DNA from: Bacteroidota bacterium
GTDB lineage: Bacteria; Bacteroidota; Bacteroidia; Chitinophagales; Chitinophagaceae
Direction: 5' to 3'
NCBI GenBank assembly: GCA_005882975.1
Contig: VBAS01000047.1
Span: forward strand, 1 to 33,030
Length of the DNA stretch: 33,030 nt
Shown: piece by piece, positions 22,953 through 31,569 of the stretch
Numbering within the stretch: position 1 is the first letter of the stretch
How the letters are laid out: the number at the start of each line of letters is the position of its first letter
Notes under the pieces: generated by a model
What the model was told of the DNA's origin: nothing
Databases searched by the model: none
Seen by the model: only the letters and a program-made list of their open reading frames with translations
Position numbers and translations under genes: made by a program

Positions 22953-24581
22953 ATGAAAAAATACCTGGTTATAGCATTCTTCTTTGCATCCATGTCCATT
23001 TCTGCCCAAAGTTGGCAGGATACAGCAAATATGATCGATAATATCATGAATAAATATAAGAATGATGGACCGGGTGCAGAATTTGCAATAAGCAGGCACG
23101 GAACTTTGATATCAACAGCAAAGGGAATGGCTGATCTTGAACATATGTCGCCGTTCACTAAAACTACAAAGACAGAGGCTGGCTCAGTTTCAAAACAATT
23201 TACTGCCGCTGCAATTTTATTATTAGAACAGCAAGGAAAACTTTCTATCAATGACGACATAAGAAAATATTTACCGGAGATAAAAGATTATGGTCATGTT
23301 ATCCGTATATATCATTTGCTCCATCATACCAGCGGGTTGAGAGATTGGGGAAGTGTTATTTCGCATTCAGGCTGGCCAAGGGGAACAAGAGCCTATACAA
23401 ACAATGATGCATTTCAAATTATCATTCGCCAGAAATCGCTTAATAATATTCCGGGTGATGAATATATCTATAGTAATTCAAACTATACAGCACTTACAAT
23501 GATCGTGCAACGGGTAAGTGGCATGAGTCACGCAGCGTTTACAAAAAAATATTTGTTTGAACCTGCTGGCATGAAGAATACCGAATGGAGAGATGATCAT
23601 ACAAGAGTGGTTCATAACCGGGCAATTGCTTATAGCAAAGAAGATGGAGTGTATGTAACTAACATGCCAAATGAAGATACATACGGGCATGGGGGATTAT
23701 TGACCACAGCGGAAGACCTTTTGCTTTGGAATCAATTTTATTTATCAGGAAAATTTGGGAGCCCTTCACTTTTCTCCAGGCAAACTGAAACAATGACTTT
23801 GAATAATGGAAAAAGAAATGGCTATGCAGCAGGTTTAAGTACTGACCCCATAAATGGATGGAAGGCGATCAGCCATACAGGAAATACTGCTGCATACTTT
23901 GCGGATCTTGAATATTTTCCTGAATTGGGTCTTTCATTTGCATGGCTTAGTAATACAACGTCGGTTTCGTTTGATGATGTACCTTATTCTATTCGGAATT
24001 TATTTGTAAAAAATCTGCCATTAACTGTCTCCACAGAGTTGAAAACTGATTCAACTATTGATTGGAAAAAATTTATTCCTTTTTCAGGAGCATACCGTAA
24101 CGAGAAAACAGGTTCTGGCTTTAAACTTTATTCAAAGGATAATGGGATTTATTTGTTACCCAATGGAGGACCGTTACGAACAATTAATAACAATACACTT
24201 GGTTTAGGGCGGGGAAGATTATTGTTTCCCGACAAACAATCTGGTAAACTAACTGTAATTACTGCTGCAGGAGATACAGTGATTTATTCCGCAATCGATA
24301 CGGCTCTGTCTGATCCTGCATCTTTGCAGGAGTATACCGGAGCTTATTTTTCTGATGAAACAGAATCGTATATGTATGTAGAATTAAGAGATGGAAAACT
24401 GTTTATATATCCCCGAAAGGAAATGGAAGAAGAACTTATGGGGATCTATAAGGATGCGTTTATATATCCAGGTGCCGAAATATGGTTTGAAAGAGATATA
24501 AAAAAAGGTATCACCAATTTTTATATTACAATTGCCCGGGCAAGAAAAGTGGAATTCAGAAAAGTATATAAAATAAACTAA
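22953..24581 (+). CDS. Secreted class C beta-lactamase-type serine hydrolase
   Basis: It has 542 residues. Signal peptide MKKYLVIAFFFASMSISAQS. The penicillin-binding-like domain has the nucleophile motif S78-V-S-K81 (in AGSVSKQFTAAA), Y173-S-N175 in YIYSNSNY and the third motif HTG (ISHTGNTAAYF, about 308). The order and spacing fit class C beta-lactamases, D-Ala-D-Ala peptidases and esterases of the same fold. An extra C-terminal beta-rich region (about 385-540, FSGAYRNEKTGSGFKLY ... ) is commonly found in such Bacteroidota proteins and is of unknown role. The substrate cannot be inferred. The start codon and lysine codons can pair with TTTTTCAT upstream. Confidence 0.9.
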   Translation: MKKYLVIAFFFASMSISAQSWQDTANMIDNIMNKYKNDGPGAEFAISRHGTLISTAKGMADLEHMSPFTKTTKTEAGSVSKQFTAAAILLLEQQGKLSINDDIRKYLPEIKDYGHVIRIYHLLHHTSGLRDWGSVISHSGWPRGTRAYTNNDAFQIIIRQKSLNNIPGDEYIYSNSNYTALTMIVQRVSGMSHAAFTKKYLFEPAGMKNTEWRDDHTRVVHNRAIAYSKEDGVYVTNMPNEDTYGHGGLLTTAEDLLLWNQFYLSGKFGSPSLFSRQTETMTLNNGKRNGYAAGLSTDPINGWKAISHTGNTAAYFADLEYFPELGLSFAWLSNTTSVSFDDVPYSIRNLFVKNLPLTVSTELKTDSTIDWKKFIPFSGAYRNEKTGSGFKLYSKDNGIYLLPNGGPLRTINNNTLGLGRGRLLFPDKQSGKLTVITAAGDTVIYSAIDTALSDPASLQEYTGAYFSDETESYMYVELRDGKLFIYPRKEMEEELMGIYKDAFIYPGAEIWFERDIKKGITNFYITIARARKVEFRKVYKIN

Positions 24582-24705
24582 ACGTATTAACACAAAATTG
24601 AGAGTAGCGTTTATGGTGCTTTGTTTTTTTGAAAGATCTTTATTTTAACCTGGTATTTAAAAGTTATTATTCGCAATGTTAACTTGCAGGAGTCAAAATC
24701 ATTTT

Positions 24706-25521
24706 ATGAGGTATAAATTTTTGTTGACAATTATAATTTCAGGTTTTTCGATCGTTTCTTTTTCACAAACAAAACTTGGGGAAGTAGCTTGTATATACGT
24801 TACCTCGCCAAATCTTGATTCTTCTGTTGCTTTGTATGATAAAATAGGGTTTACAAAAATTGCTTTTAATTCTCTTCCCGTTCCCTGGGTGCAGGTAACG
24901 GATGGCAGCCTGCTCATTATGATGAGAAAAGATTCAGTGAAGTATGCAGGACTTACTTATTATACAAACGATCTTGAAAATACAGTAGCGCAACTGGAAA
25001 AAATAGGAATTCAATTTACACAAAAACCCAAAGAAGGAGATCCGATAAAAAGATATTTTTTCAAATCACCTGATGGATTAAATATAATGCTTGCTTCCAA
25101 TGTCGGAGGGTTTAAGCAGCCAACAGGAATAACTATGCTTAACATGAATCCTATCGCTCTTCAATCCGAAGATAAATATCCCAATAAGGAATGTGGTGCC
25201 TTTGGTGAATTCTGTCATCCTGTTATTGATCTTAATACATCTATCGAGTATTGGAAAAAACTTGGCTTTGAAGTAAAGTCACAAATGAACCAACCTTATC
25301 CGTGGGCAATTCTTTCTGATGGTTTAATGCTGATCGGTTTGCATCAGACAAAAGATTTCAGTTATCCTGCTGTTACTTACTTTGGATTAAACACCGAAAA
25401 AAGAGTTCAGGAGTTAAAACAAAATGGCGTAACTGGTTTTACAGAAATGATGGGTAAAAAGAATGTGGTTCTTAAGACGTGGGAAGGCCTTCATTTCTTT
25501 TTGTTTTCGATGGGAATGTAA
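24706..25521 (+). CDS. Exported two-domain VOC (glyoxalase/bleomycin-resistance fold) protein
   Basis: The start is the ATG at 24706, opening the signal peptide MRYKFLLTIIISGFSIVSFS; the ATG at 24676 only adds a non-signal extension. It has 271 residues. Two tandem VOC modules are visible: VACIYVTSPNLDSSVALYDK with 'PWVQVTDGSLLIMMRKDS' (first), and FCHPVIDLNTSIEYWKKLGF with YPWAILSDGLMLIGLHQTK (second). The metal ligands of glyoxalase I are not obvious. The family also includes dioxygenases and binding proteins. Its neighbours are exported hydrolases. Confidence 0.8.
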   Translation: MRYKFLLTIIISGFSIVSFSQTKLGEVACIYVTSPNLDSSVALYDKIGFTKIAFNSLPVPWVQVTDGSLLIMMRKDSVKYAGLTYYTNDLENTVAQLEKIGIQFTQKPKEGDPIKRYFFKSPDGLNIMLASNVGGFKQPTGITMLNMNPIALQSEDKYPNKECGAFGEFCHPVIDLNTSIEYWKKLGFEVKSQMNQPYPWAILSDGLMLIGLHQTKDFSYPAVTYFGLNTEKRVQELKQNGVTGFTEMMGKKNVVLKTWEGLHFFLFSMGM

Positions 25522-25558
25522 GAAAACTATTCTTGATCTATTTCACGTATAAATTACA

Positions 25559-27127
25559 ATGAAAGGTTTACAACTAATATTATTGGTTTTGTTGTTTTCT
25601 TTCTCTGCCTTATCGCAAAAGAAATATTATTTCAGAGGTTATAGAAAAGAACCTGATTGGGAAAGACAGGATGGAAGCAAGCAACATCCGTTTGAAAGTT
25701 TGGAAGCTTTTAAAAAGCTCCGGTTAAAGCAAGGCGATACTGTTTTTTTTCAGGGAGGTGATGTTTTTACAGGAACGATCACGATCAGCGATATTCATGG
25801 AACTTTTAAGAAGCCGATCGTTTTTACTACTTATGGAAAAGAGAAAGCAAAAATTTATCCTGGCAATAAAGAAGGCTTTGTTTTTACTGGATGTGAAAAT
25901 TTTTCGATCAGCAATTTTATTGTATATGGGTCCGGTCGCAAAGCTGGCAATACAACAGATGGACTGAAACTGATGAACTGCAATTTTATGAAAATTAAAA
26001 ACGTGGGAATAGCAGGCTTTCAGAAATCCGGTTTACAATTATTTAATTGTCGTGATGCTGAAATTGACGGAGTGATCACACAGGATAATGGCCAGGCCGG
26101 TATTACTGTTGAGGGGGAATATCAAAAAAGATTATCAGAAAAAATTCATTTTGTCAATTGTCGGGCTGATAATAATCCCGGCGACCCGACAAATCTTACT
26201 AATCATAGTGGGAATGGAATTGTTGTTGGTAATTGCAGAAATGTTTTGATAGAATATTGTACAGCGACCAATAATGGATGGGATATGCCGCGAATTGGTA
26301 ATGGACCCGTTGGTATCTGGGCTTATGAAGCAGACTCAGTAATTATTCAACATTGTATTTCTTACAGGAATAAAACTGCACCCGGCGCTGCTGATGGAGG
26401 GGGATTTGATCTTGATGGCGGTGTTACAAATTCTATAATTCAGTATTGTCTTTCCTATGAGAATGAAGGAAGCGGCTATGGTATCTTCCAATATTGGAGT
26501 GCCGGTAAATGGAAAAACAATACCGTTCGGTATTGTATAAGCATCAATGATGGAAGAGTAACTGAGAATGCTTCTGGAATGTATATCTGGAATGGGCACA
26601 ATGGTGATTCAACGTTTACAGACTTTTATGCGTACAATAATTTTTTTTATAACGATACTAAATATTCGTTCAGTTTTTCCCAACTGAATGAGCATAAAAG
26701 ATTTTATTTTTTAAATAATGTTTTTGTTTCATCAGATACAAGCGATATTTTTTTTGGTGTTGACAGCAGCACAACAGATATTTTCCTGAACAATGTATGG
26801 ATTCGTAAAAGCGGTGGGTTCATGCAAAACGGTTTCAACAGTGTGGAACAATGGGCGAGGTCCACTGGTTATGAGGTCAGGGACAATAAGTTTTATGGAA
26901 TTACTTTAGACAGAATGGTCTTTGATCTTCCGAAATACACTGACATTACTGATCCATATAGTTTCAAAACAAATCCTGTATTATTGAAGACCTGTAATAA
27001 TATTTTATGGGATAAAGGGCTTGATCTAAAAAAAATGTTTGGGATCGATCCGGGAAAAAAAGATTTTTTTGGTAACCCTGCCTCGAATGGTGGCCCATTT
27101 GAACCAGGGGTTTGTCAAATGTATTGA
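25559..27127 (+). CDS. Secreted right-handed parallel beta-helix protein (pectate-lyase-like)
   Basis: It has 522 residues. Signal peptide MKGLQLILLVLLFSFSALSQ. A short N-terminal segment of the kind found in polysaccharide lyases and hydrolases (DGSKQHPFESLEAFKKLRLK, QGDTVFFQGGDVFTGTITI) precedes a series of PbH1-like coils with repeated short strands ending in Asn/Cys ladders: FTGCENFSISNFIVYGSG, LMNCNFMKIKNVGIAGF, LFNCRDAEIDGVITQ, VVGNCRNVLIEYCTATNNGW, IIQHCISYRN and IIQYCLSYENEGS. It is likely a carbohydrate-active enzyme or binding protein, but no catalytic residues can be assigned by eye. The C-terminus lacks an obvious sorting domain. Confidence 0.8.
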   Translation: MKGLQLILLVLLFSFSALSQKKYYFRGYRKEPDWERQDGSKQHPFESLEAFKKLRLKQGDTVFFQGGDVFTGTITISDIHGTFKKPIVFTTYGKEKAKIYPGNKEGFVFTGCENFSISNFIVYGSGRKAGNTTDGLKLMNCNFMKIKNVGIAGFQKSGLQLFNCRDAEIDGVITQDNGQAGITVEGEYQKRLSEKIHFVNCRADNNPGDPTNLTNHSGNGIVVGNCRNVLIEYCTATNNGWDMPRIGNGPVGIWAYEADSVIIQHCISYRNKTAPGAADGGGFDLDGGVTNSIIQYCLSYENEGSGYGIFQYWSAGKWKNNTVRYCISINDGRVTENASGMYIWNGHNGDSTFTDFYAYNNFFYNDTKYSFSFSQLNEHKRFYFLNNVFVSSDTSDIFFGVDSSTTDIFLNNVWIRKSGGFMQNGFNSVEQWARSTGYEVRDNKFYGITLDRMVFDLPKYTDITDPYSFKTNPVLLKTCNNILWDKGLDLKKMFGIDPGKKDFFGNPASNGGPFEPGVCQMY

Positions 27128-27202
27128 GAGGATTTGGTCTGGCTTATATAACAGACATTATCCCGGAGGATTTGTTAACTGAACATTTTGATTTGTCTCC
27201 TC

Positions 27203-27210
27203 TATATTTG
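27203..27210 (+). promoter_or_regulatory. -7 box of the FKBP lipoprotein gene
   Basis: TATATTTG matches TAnnTTTG, 17 bases before the start codon at 27228. A convincing -33 element at the usual distance is not seen. Confidence 0.4.
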
Positions 27211-27227
27211 CCAAAATTTAAAAACTA

Positions 27228-27722
27228 ATGAAGAGTTTTTTGGTCTTTTTATCCGCTATGATCTTATTTTCATCCTGTTCCAAAAATGATATGAATCAAT
27301 GTAATTATGATGCTTGTGCGATCGCTGCGCCTGCATCTGAAATTACCCAATTGGAAGCCTATTTATCTTCAGCTTCAATTACTGCAACTAAGCATTGCAG
27401 TGGCATGTATTATACCATTGATGTAGCTGGTTCCGGCTCTTCAGCCACTGCTTGCTCAACCGTAGGCGTGAAATATAAAGGGCAATTAACGAATGGAACT
27501 ATATTTGACCAGGCCACCACTCCAGTAACTTTCTCACTTAATAATTTGATCGAAGCCTGGAAAAAAGGCATACCGATGTTAAAACCGGGAGGCAAAATAA
27601 AATTGTATTGTCCTCCGACACTTGCTTACGGTAGCCAAGTTGTTAGAGACAATGCAGGTAATACTGTTATTCCTGCAAACTCGATTCTCATATTTGAAGT
27701 GGAACTGACGAATGTTTATTGA
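27228..27722 (+). CDS. FKBP-type peptidyl-prolyl isomerase lipoprotein
   Basis: It has 164 residues. Lipoprotein signal MKSFLVFLSAMILFSSC (Cys17). After a linker with extra Cys residues (MNQCNYDACA), the FKBP domain occupies about 60-164: GMYYTIDVAGSG, VGVKYKGQLTNGTIFDQATT, FSLNNLIEAWKKGIPMLKPG, GGKIKLYCPPTLAYGSQVVR, IPANSILIFEVELTNV. The core aromatic/acidic pattern Y-x-G-x-L-x-x-G-x-x-F-D and the LAYG motif are present. It accelerates prolyl isomerisation in envelope proteins. A promoter -7 box TATATTTG sits just upstream. Confidence 0.92.
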   Translation: MKSFLVFLSAMILFSSCSKNDMNQCNYDACAIAAPASEITQLEAYLSSASITATKHCSGMYYTIDVAGSGSSATACSTVGVKYKGQLTNGTIFDQATTPVTFSLNNLIEAWKKGIPMLKPGGKIKLYCPPTLAYGSQVVRDNAGNTVIPANSILIFEVELTNVY

Positions 27723-27770
27723 TCTGATTGAAAAATCTCTAACAATCCTTTTTTATTTCAGACCAACTGC

Positions 27771-28778
27771 TCAGCTATGATCTTTTTTATGCCTGTCAAA
27801 CCTGTGGGCAACTACAAGACGAATATTGCCTGAGGAGAATTTATAATTTTCTGGCGTAAGAGAGCCTTGCGTCGATATAGAGCTACCTGTCCAGTTAGCA
27901 CTTATATTCCATCTTCTTCCATTATACCCAGCCGCCGCTTTAAAAACTTTGGAAGGATTGAGAGAAACATTTTTTTCTTTTATTGCTTCATTTTCTTCTC
28001 TTACAAAATTGACATCTAAATTGATCACCATGGAACCTGTAATAAAAAAGTGTTGCGCCATCACCAAAGTATAGGCATAACCTGCCCCCGGACCAAAACT
28101 CAGGATATTGATCTTATTAATTCCTGCTTGTGGAAACTTACTGCTATAGAAAGCAGGTATCAATGCACTATCGCCCTGTGCTGTGCCGTGATGAATTTCA
28201 CCACCATATATAATTGACCCGGCCGACTTCTTTTGCCACTCACTTTGTAAGAGTGCGGCACGATAAGAAAATCTTTTTTTGTTAGGAACCTGGTAAGCAG
28301 AAATGCCAAAGAAAGTTGTTTTCACATCTTCACGATAGTAATATTTGTCTGCGGGAACACCTGCTAATCCTTGTGGTTCCAAATGATAACCTTTAGGGGC
28401 TACGTACATCAGGTCAATGGCCCATTTATGGGGATACACATGCACCTGGAAATTGAAACCTTTTGTTTTTCCTTTTTCATCGGCTTTGTTGTTTAAGAAA
28501 CTAAAGCCATTAAAAAGATTTATTGAAATGTTTTTAACCGTAACGCCTACCCCAAGATTCAATTTAGGATTTGCTTTGTACTCAAGATCTTCTGCGCTTC
28601 CGTCGGAAGGGAAATTAAGATGAACATATTTTTTTGATAAATACAGGCGGACAGTAGTCTTACCGGGAAAAGTCTCATAATAAGAGGTGTCTTGCTGAAA
28701 ACCCTTTTGAGCATTCAATTGTACAGAACAAATGATGAAAATAAGGGCCGTTAAAAGAACTTGCTTCCGTTGGTTCAT
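27771..28778 (-). CDS. DUF4421 family outer-membrane-type protein
   Basis: It has 335 residues. Signal peptide MNQRKQVLLTALIFIICSVQ cleaves near LNA-Q. DUF4421 proteins are Bacteroidota proteins predicted to form a beta-barrel. Here alternating strands with aromatic ends run through the length ('LNLGVGVTVKNISINLFNGF', GFNFQVHVYPHKWAIDLMYV, 'FFITGSMVINLDVNF', 'AAAGYNGRRWNISANWTGS'). The sequence ends 'IRLVVAHRFDRHKKDHS' rather than in the classical terminal Phe. The function is unknown. It is transcribed away from the histidine kinase gene; 239 bases between them hold a 12-bp palindrome. Confidence 0.8.
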   Translation of the reverse strand: MNQRKQVLLTALIFIICSVQLNAQKGFQQDTSYYETFPGKTTVRLYLSKKYVHLNFPSDGSAEDLEYKANPKLNLGVGVTVKNISINLFNGFSFLNNKADEKGKTKGFNFQVHVYPHKWAIDLMYVAPKGYHLEPQGLAGVPADKYYYREDVKTTFFGISAYQVPNKKRFSYRAALLQSEWQKKSAGSIIYGGEIHHGTAQGDSALIPAFYSSKFPQAGINKINILSFGPGAGYAYTLVMAQHFFITGSMVINLDVNFVREENEAIKEKNVSLNPSKVFKAAAGYNGRRWNISANWTGSSISTQGSLTPENYKFSSGNIRLVVAHRFDRHKKDHS

Positions 28779-29017
28779 TTTATAAATATTAAAACTTAAA
28801 TAATTGTTTGGTTTAACTGCTGCGGTTTGAAAAAGATTTTAAAAATAAATTTTAATGCCGGGTGTAGCAAAATTTATTTTGTGATCACAACTGATTGACC
28901 GGTGCGTAGTAAAGAAAATGAAAATGTGTGAATCATGTAACAATTGCCCATAAGTATATAACAATTGAGGAAATACTTGCACATACCTTGCTCATGTCTC
29001 AATAAAACCCCCTCAAA

Positions 29018-29806
29018 ATGAATTCTATTACAATTTCCCCCCAAAAAAAGACAACACCGTCCGTTTGGAGTGAATCTTCCATTCCATTGGTTTCGGTTCT
29101 CGCACATGAATTAAGAAATCCCCTGACCAATATCATGCTCACGGTTCATTTGCTTGAATCCAAAATTTTAGATGACAACGATAGAATGTATATTGATATT
29201 ATTAGGCGTAGTTCGACGAAGATCAATGACCTGATAAATGACCTTTTGAAAGGACAAAGGAAGGATGAGATAAAAACGGAAAAACATTCTATTCATCAAT
29301 TGCTTGACGATGTGATCGAACTGGCAAGCGACAGGCTGATTCTTAAAAAAGTTATCGTTAAGAAAAATTATGCTCCTTACGATCTAAAAATAAAAATGGA
29401 CAGCCCAAAAATAAAAATAGCTTTGACAAATATCGTCATCAACGCTATTGATGCTATGCCTTCAGAAAAAGGAGAACTGAAACTTGGAACAAAATTAATA
29501 AAGGGCAGATGTGCTGTATCCATCCAGGACAATGGCATTGGTATAAGCAAAGAGAATTTACCATTGATATTTGAGCCTTATTTTACCAGCAAACAAAATG
29601 GAGTAGGAGTTGGATTAGCAGCAACAAAAGATATTCTTCAATCGAACAAGATAGATGTACGAGTAGAATCATTGGTAGGGCATGGAACAAGATTCATTTT
29701 GTTGTTCGAAAAAAATAGGATGACCGCTAAAATTAGAAATTTAAATGGTCATCAACATACAATTACCGGGAACAGAATGCCTGTATTAATTGCATGCGAA
29801 GCTTGA
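29018..29806 (+). CDS. Orphan cytoplasmic histidine kinase
   Basis: It has 262 residues with no membrane segment and no recognisable sensor domain. HisKA helix with phospho-acceptor His30 (LAHELRNPLTNIML), then HATPase: N box NIVINAIDAMPSEKGE, G1 box DNGIGISKENLPLIFEPYF, G2 box VGVGLAATKDILQ. The last 30 or so residues after the catalytic domain (NRMTAKIRNLNGHQHTITGN ...) are unlike a usual kinase end. No response regulator gene is adjacent. The short N-terminus (29 residues) suggests it is a partner-dependent kinase, or a truncated form of a PAS-containing kinase. It may autophosphorylate and transfer to a remote regulator. Confidence 0.85.
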   Translation: MNSITISPQKKTTPSVWSESSIPLVSVLAHELRNPLTNIMLTVHLLESKILDDNDRMYIDIIRRSSTKINDLINDLLKGQRKDEIKTEKHSIHQLLDDVIELASDRLILKKVIVKKNYAPYDLKIKMDSPKIKIALTNIVINAIDAMPSEKGELKLGTKLIKGRCAVSIQDNGIGISKENLPLIFEPYFTSKQNGVGVGLAATKDILQSNKIDVRVESLVGHGTRFILLFEKNRMTAKIRNLNGHQHTITGNRMPVLIACEA

Positions 29807-29836
29807 AAATAAATTAGTGACAGTGATTAGGATTTA

Positions 29837-30691
29837 TTAAACGCTATACACGTTTTCTAAAAGACAATCGCCTGACCAGGGGAAAGGACGGCGTGGACCC
29901 GGAGGCTCCGGCATATCTGCAAAAGGTTTTAATTCATCGTAAAGCCTGTTCAGTTTACCTGCAGTTTTTAGTTTTGATTTTGATTCGATATGTTTCCATC
30001 CATATTTCTCAAAAAACTCTTCGCCTTCTTCAGGTGCAAATTGAAATAATGCACCGCTTCCTTCTAAAGCCGGTTGCATTTCTTTTAATATCATTTCTAA
30101 AAGCGCAGGAGAAACAAGATCAAAAACCCAGCGACGAAAATGATGTTGTGATGAAAGGTCAGTCGCCAATTCAGCATTTTGTTCAGCGGTGAGGTAGATG
30201 GTTAATCCTTCTGTGATCACAAGAGCTTTTTTACATTCATTATTTAATTGCTGAAATAACTCAAATCTTGCTTTTCTGTCTGCAAGATCGAGAGCAATGC
30301 TTCTGTAATCACATTTTGGTTTTTCATTTTTCAGTATCTCATTTTTGTAATTGATCATTCCTGGCAGGTCAACATCTATCCACTTTAAATTTTTTGGCAA
30401 TTGCATTCTGTAAGCTCTTGCATCAAGACCAGCAGCAAGGTTAACGATCATATCATATCCCTGCTCAACATGCTGTATGACGAATTCATCAATCAAATAA
30501 GTTCTTGCAACAAAAGACCAACTATTCTTCCTGCTGAATTCGATGGCATTGGCAATTTGCTCACCTTTTTCTCCCGCAAGACTGCGTGCAAAAGGATCAT
30601 GAAAAACTGCATCGGGTCTTTCACTTTCTTCGGCTCTGAAGATGGCAACCCATCTTGCTGTATCGGAAATATTTTCTACGAGTTGATTCAT
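29837..30691 (-). CDS. TIGR00027-family SAM-dependent methyltransferase
   Basis: It has 284 residues, cytosolic. The N-terminal signature SDTARWVAIFRAEESERPDA and VFHDPFARSLAGEKG are diagnostic of the TIGR00027 / leucine-carboxyl-methyltransferase-like group. SAM motif I is IVNLAAGLDARAYRM (about 82-96), with the acidic 'WIDVDLPGMINYKNEIL' (about 105-121) as the ribose-binding region and 'ALVITEGLTIYL' later. The group methylates carboxylates or small molecules in various bacteria, but the substrate is unknown here. It ends 30 bases from the kinase gene, convergent. The dispersed repeat begins 18 bases upstream. Confidence 0.85.
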   Translation of the reverse strand: MNQLVENISDTARWVAIFRAEESERPDAVFHDPFARSLAGEKGEQIANAIEFSRKNSWSFVARTYLIDEFVIQHVEQGYDMIVNLAAGLDARAYRMQLPKNLKWIDVDLPGMINYKNEILKNEKPKCDYRSIALDLADRKARFELFQQLNNECKKALVITEGLTIYLTAEQNAELATDLSSQHHFRRWVFDLVSPALLEMILKEMQPALEGSGALFQFAPEEGEEFFEKYGWKHIESKSKLKTAGKLNRLYDELKPFADMPEPPGPRRPFPWSGDCLLENVYSV

Positions 30692-30708
30692 GAATTGAAG
30701 GTAAAAAA

Positions 30709-30757
30709 TTATTATGAGTAGGGCTGAGTTGCTACTATTAAGCTTTCGTTGCGACGT
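30709..30757 (+). repeat. Dispersed intergenic repeat, copy 2 (short form)
   Basis: TTATTATGAG, ten variable bases, then TTGCTACTATTAAG and CTTTCGTTGCGACG. It matches the inverted copy at 32610-32652 in both conserved blocks with the same 10-base spacing, and matches the copy at 10071-10113 in its second block. Confidence 0.65.
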
Positions 30758-30794
30758 ACATGCCTACACAATATGCCTAAAGAACGTACACGAA

Positions 30795-31448
30795 TCATCT
30801 TAAAATAAATGAAACAAACGTCGCACCTCTAGAAGTTAATGTAGCTGTAAAATTATCTATCGTAACGTTGGTCATCATTGTTTGCAAATTTTGACTGACG
30901 TTTTCGATAAGACTATTAATTTCTAAATCATTTAAGTGGTCTTTAAGATAATCATATTCCCAGCTTGGTAACAGGGTTCTAAAGAAACTTAGAAAAGTAC
31001 TCGTTCGAATTTGGGACACTTCAGGTCTGAATGTTTTTGGAGATTTAAAAAACCTTAATAAAAAAATATGACTTTCGTTCAACTGCTCAAGAATTCGCAT
31101 TTGATTTTCGAGATCGTCGTAAGTATAATTAGGAGATAAAATACCCGTTAATAAAATATTTTTGAAGGCATTGCGCTTTTCCTCAGATCTTTCATTTGCA
31201 ATTTTGATTGTAGTAGCTTCAAAAACATCTAAGAAATCAACTTTAGAAATGAATTCAGAATTAATTCGCTCTTTGTTCTCACTTATTTCATCTTTTAAAG
31301 CTTGTAAAAAGTCATTAACCCTTTGTTCCTTCCTATCAGCTAATATATCGCTTAAAATAGATCCAATTGCCCCACCAATTCCTGGAATAAACGATATAAG
31401 AGCTTTGATGGTGCCTTCAATTACAAATTGGTTATCTTTTTTATCCAT
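30795..31448 (-). CDS. Unknown protein with an N-terminal glycine-rich hydrophobic helix
   Basis: The start is the ATG at 31446-31448 (MDKKDNQFVIEGTIKALISF); upstream in-frame codons lack a good start context. It has 217 residues. Residues 12-34 form a glycine-rich amphipathic or hydrophobic helix (ALISFIPGIGGAIGSILSDI), a type seen in membrane-inserting effector and immunity-type proteins. The rest is charged and helical (RKEQRVNDFLQALKDEISEN, 'EERSEEKRNAFKNIL'-like segments, LNESHIFLLRFFKS). The last 80 residues look like a second helical domain. I do not recognise the family. It lies alone between a dispersed-repeat copy and a palindrome array, a setting suggesting an accessory gene. Confidence 0.6.
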   Translation of the reverse strand: MDKKDNQFVIEGTIKALISFIPGIGGAIGSILSDILADRKEQRVNDFLQALKDEISENKERINSEFISKVDFLDVFEATTIKIANERSEEKRNAFKNILLTGILSPNYTYDDLENQMRILEQLNESHIFLLRFFKSPKTFRPEVSQIRTSTFLSFFRTLLPSWEYDYLKDHLNDLEINSLIENVSQNLQTMMTNVTIDNFTATLTSRGATFVSFILR

Positions 31449-31569
31449 GCTGTTATTTTGCTTCGTTGTGGGCCATTGGGATAATTGCGCCCAACTCGCA
31501 GGTTTCTGCAAATTGTTGTTCCAAATCTAATTAAGAAAAGAACAATTGAGAAATGAAATCATGATAAAA

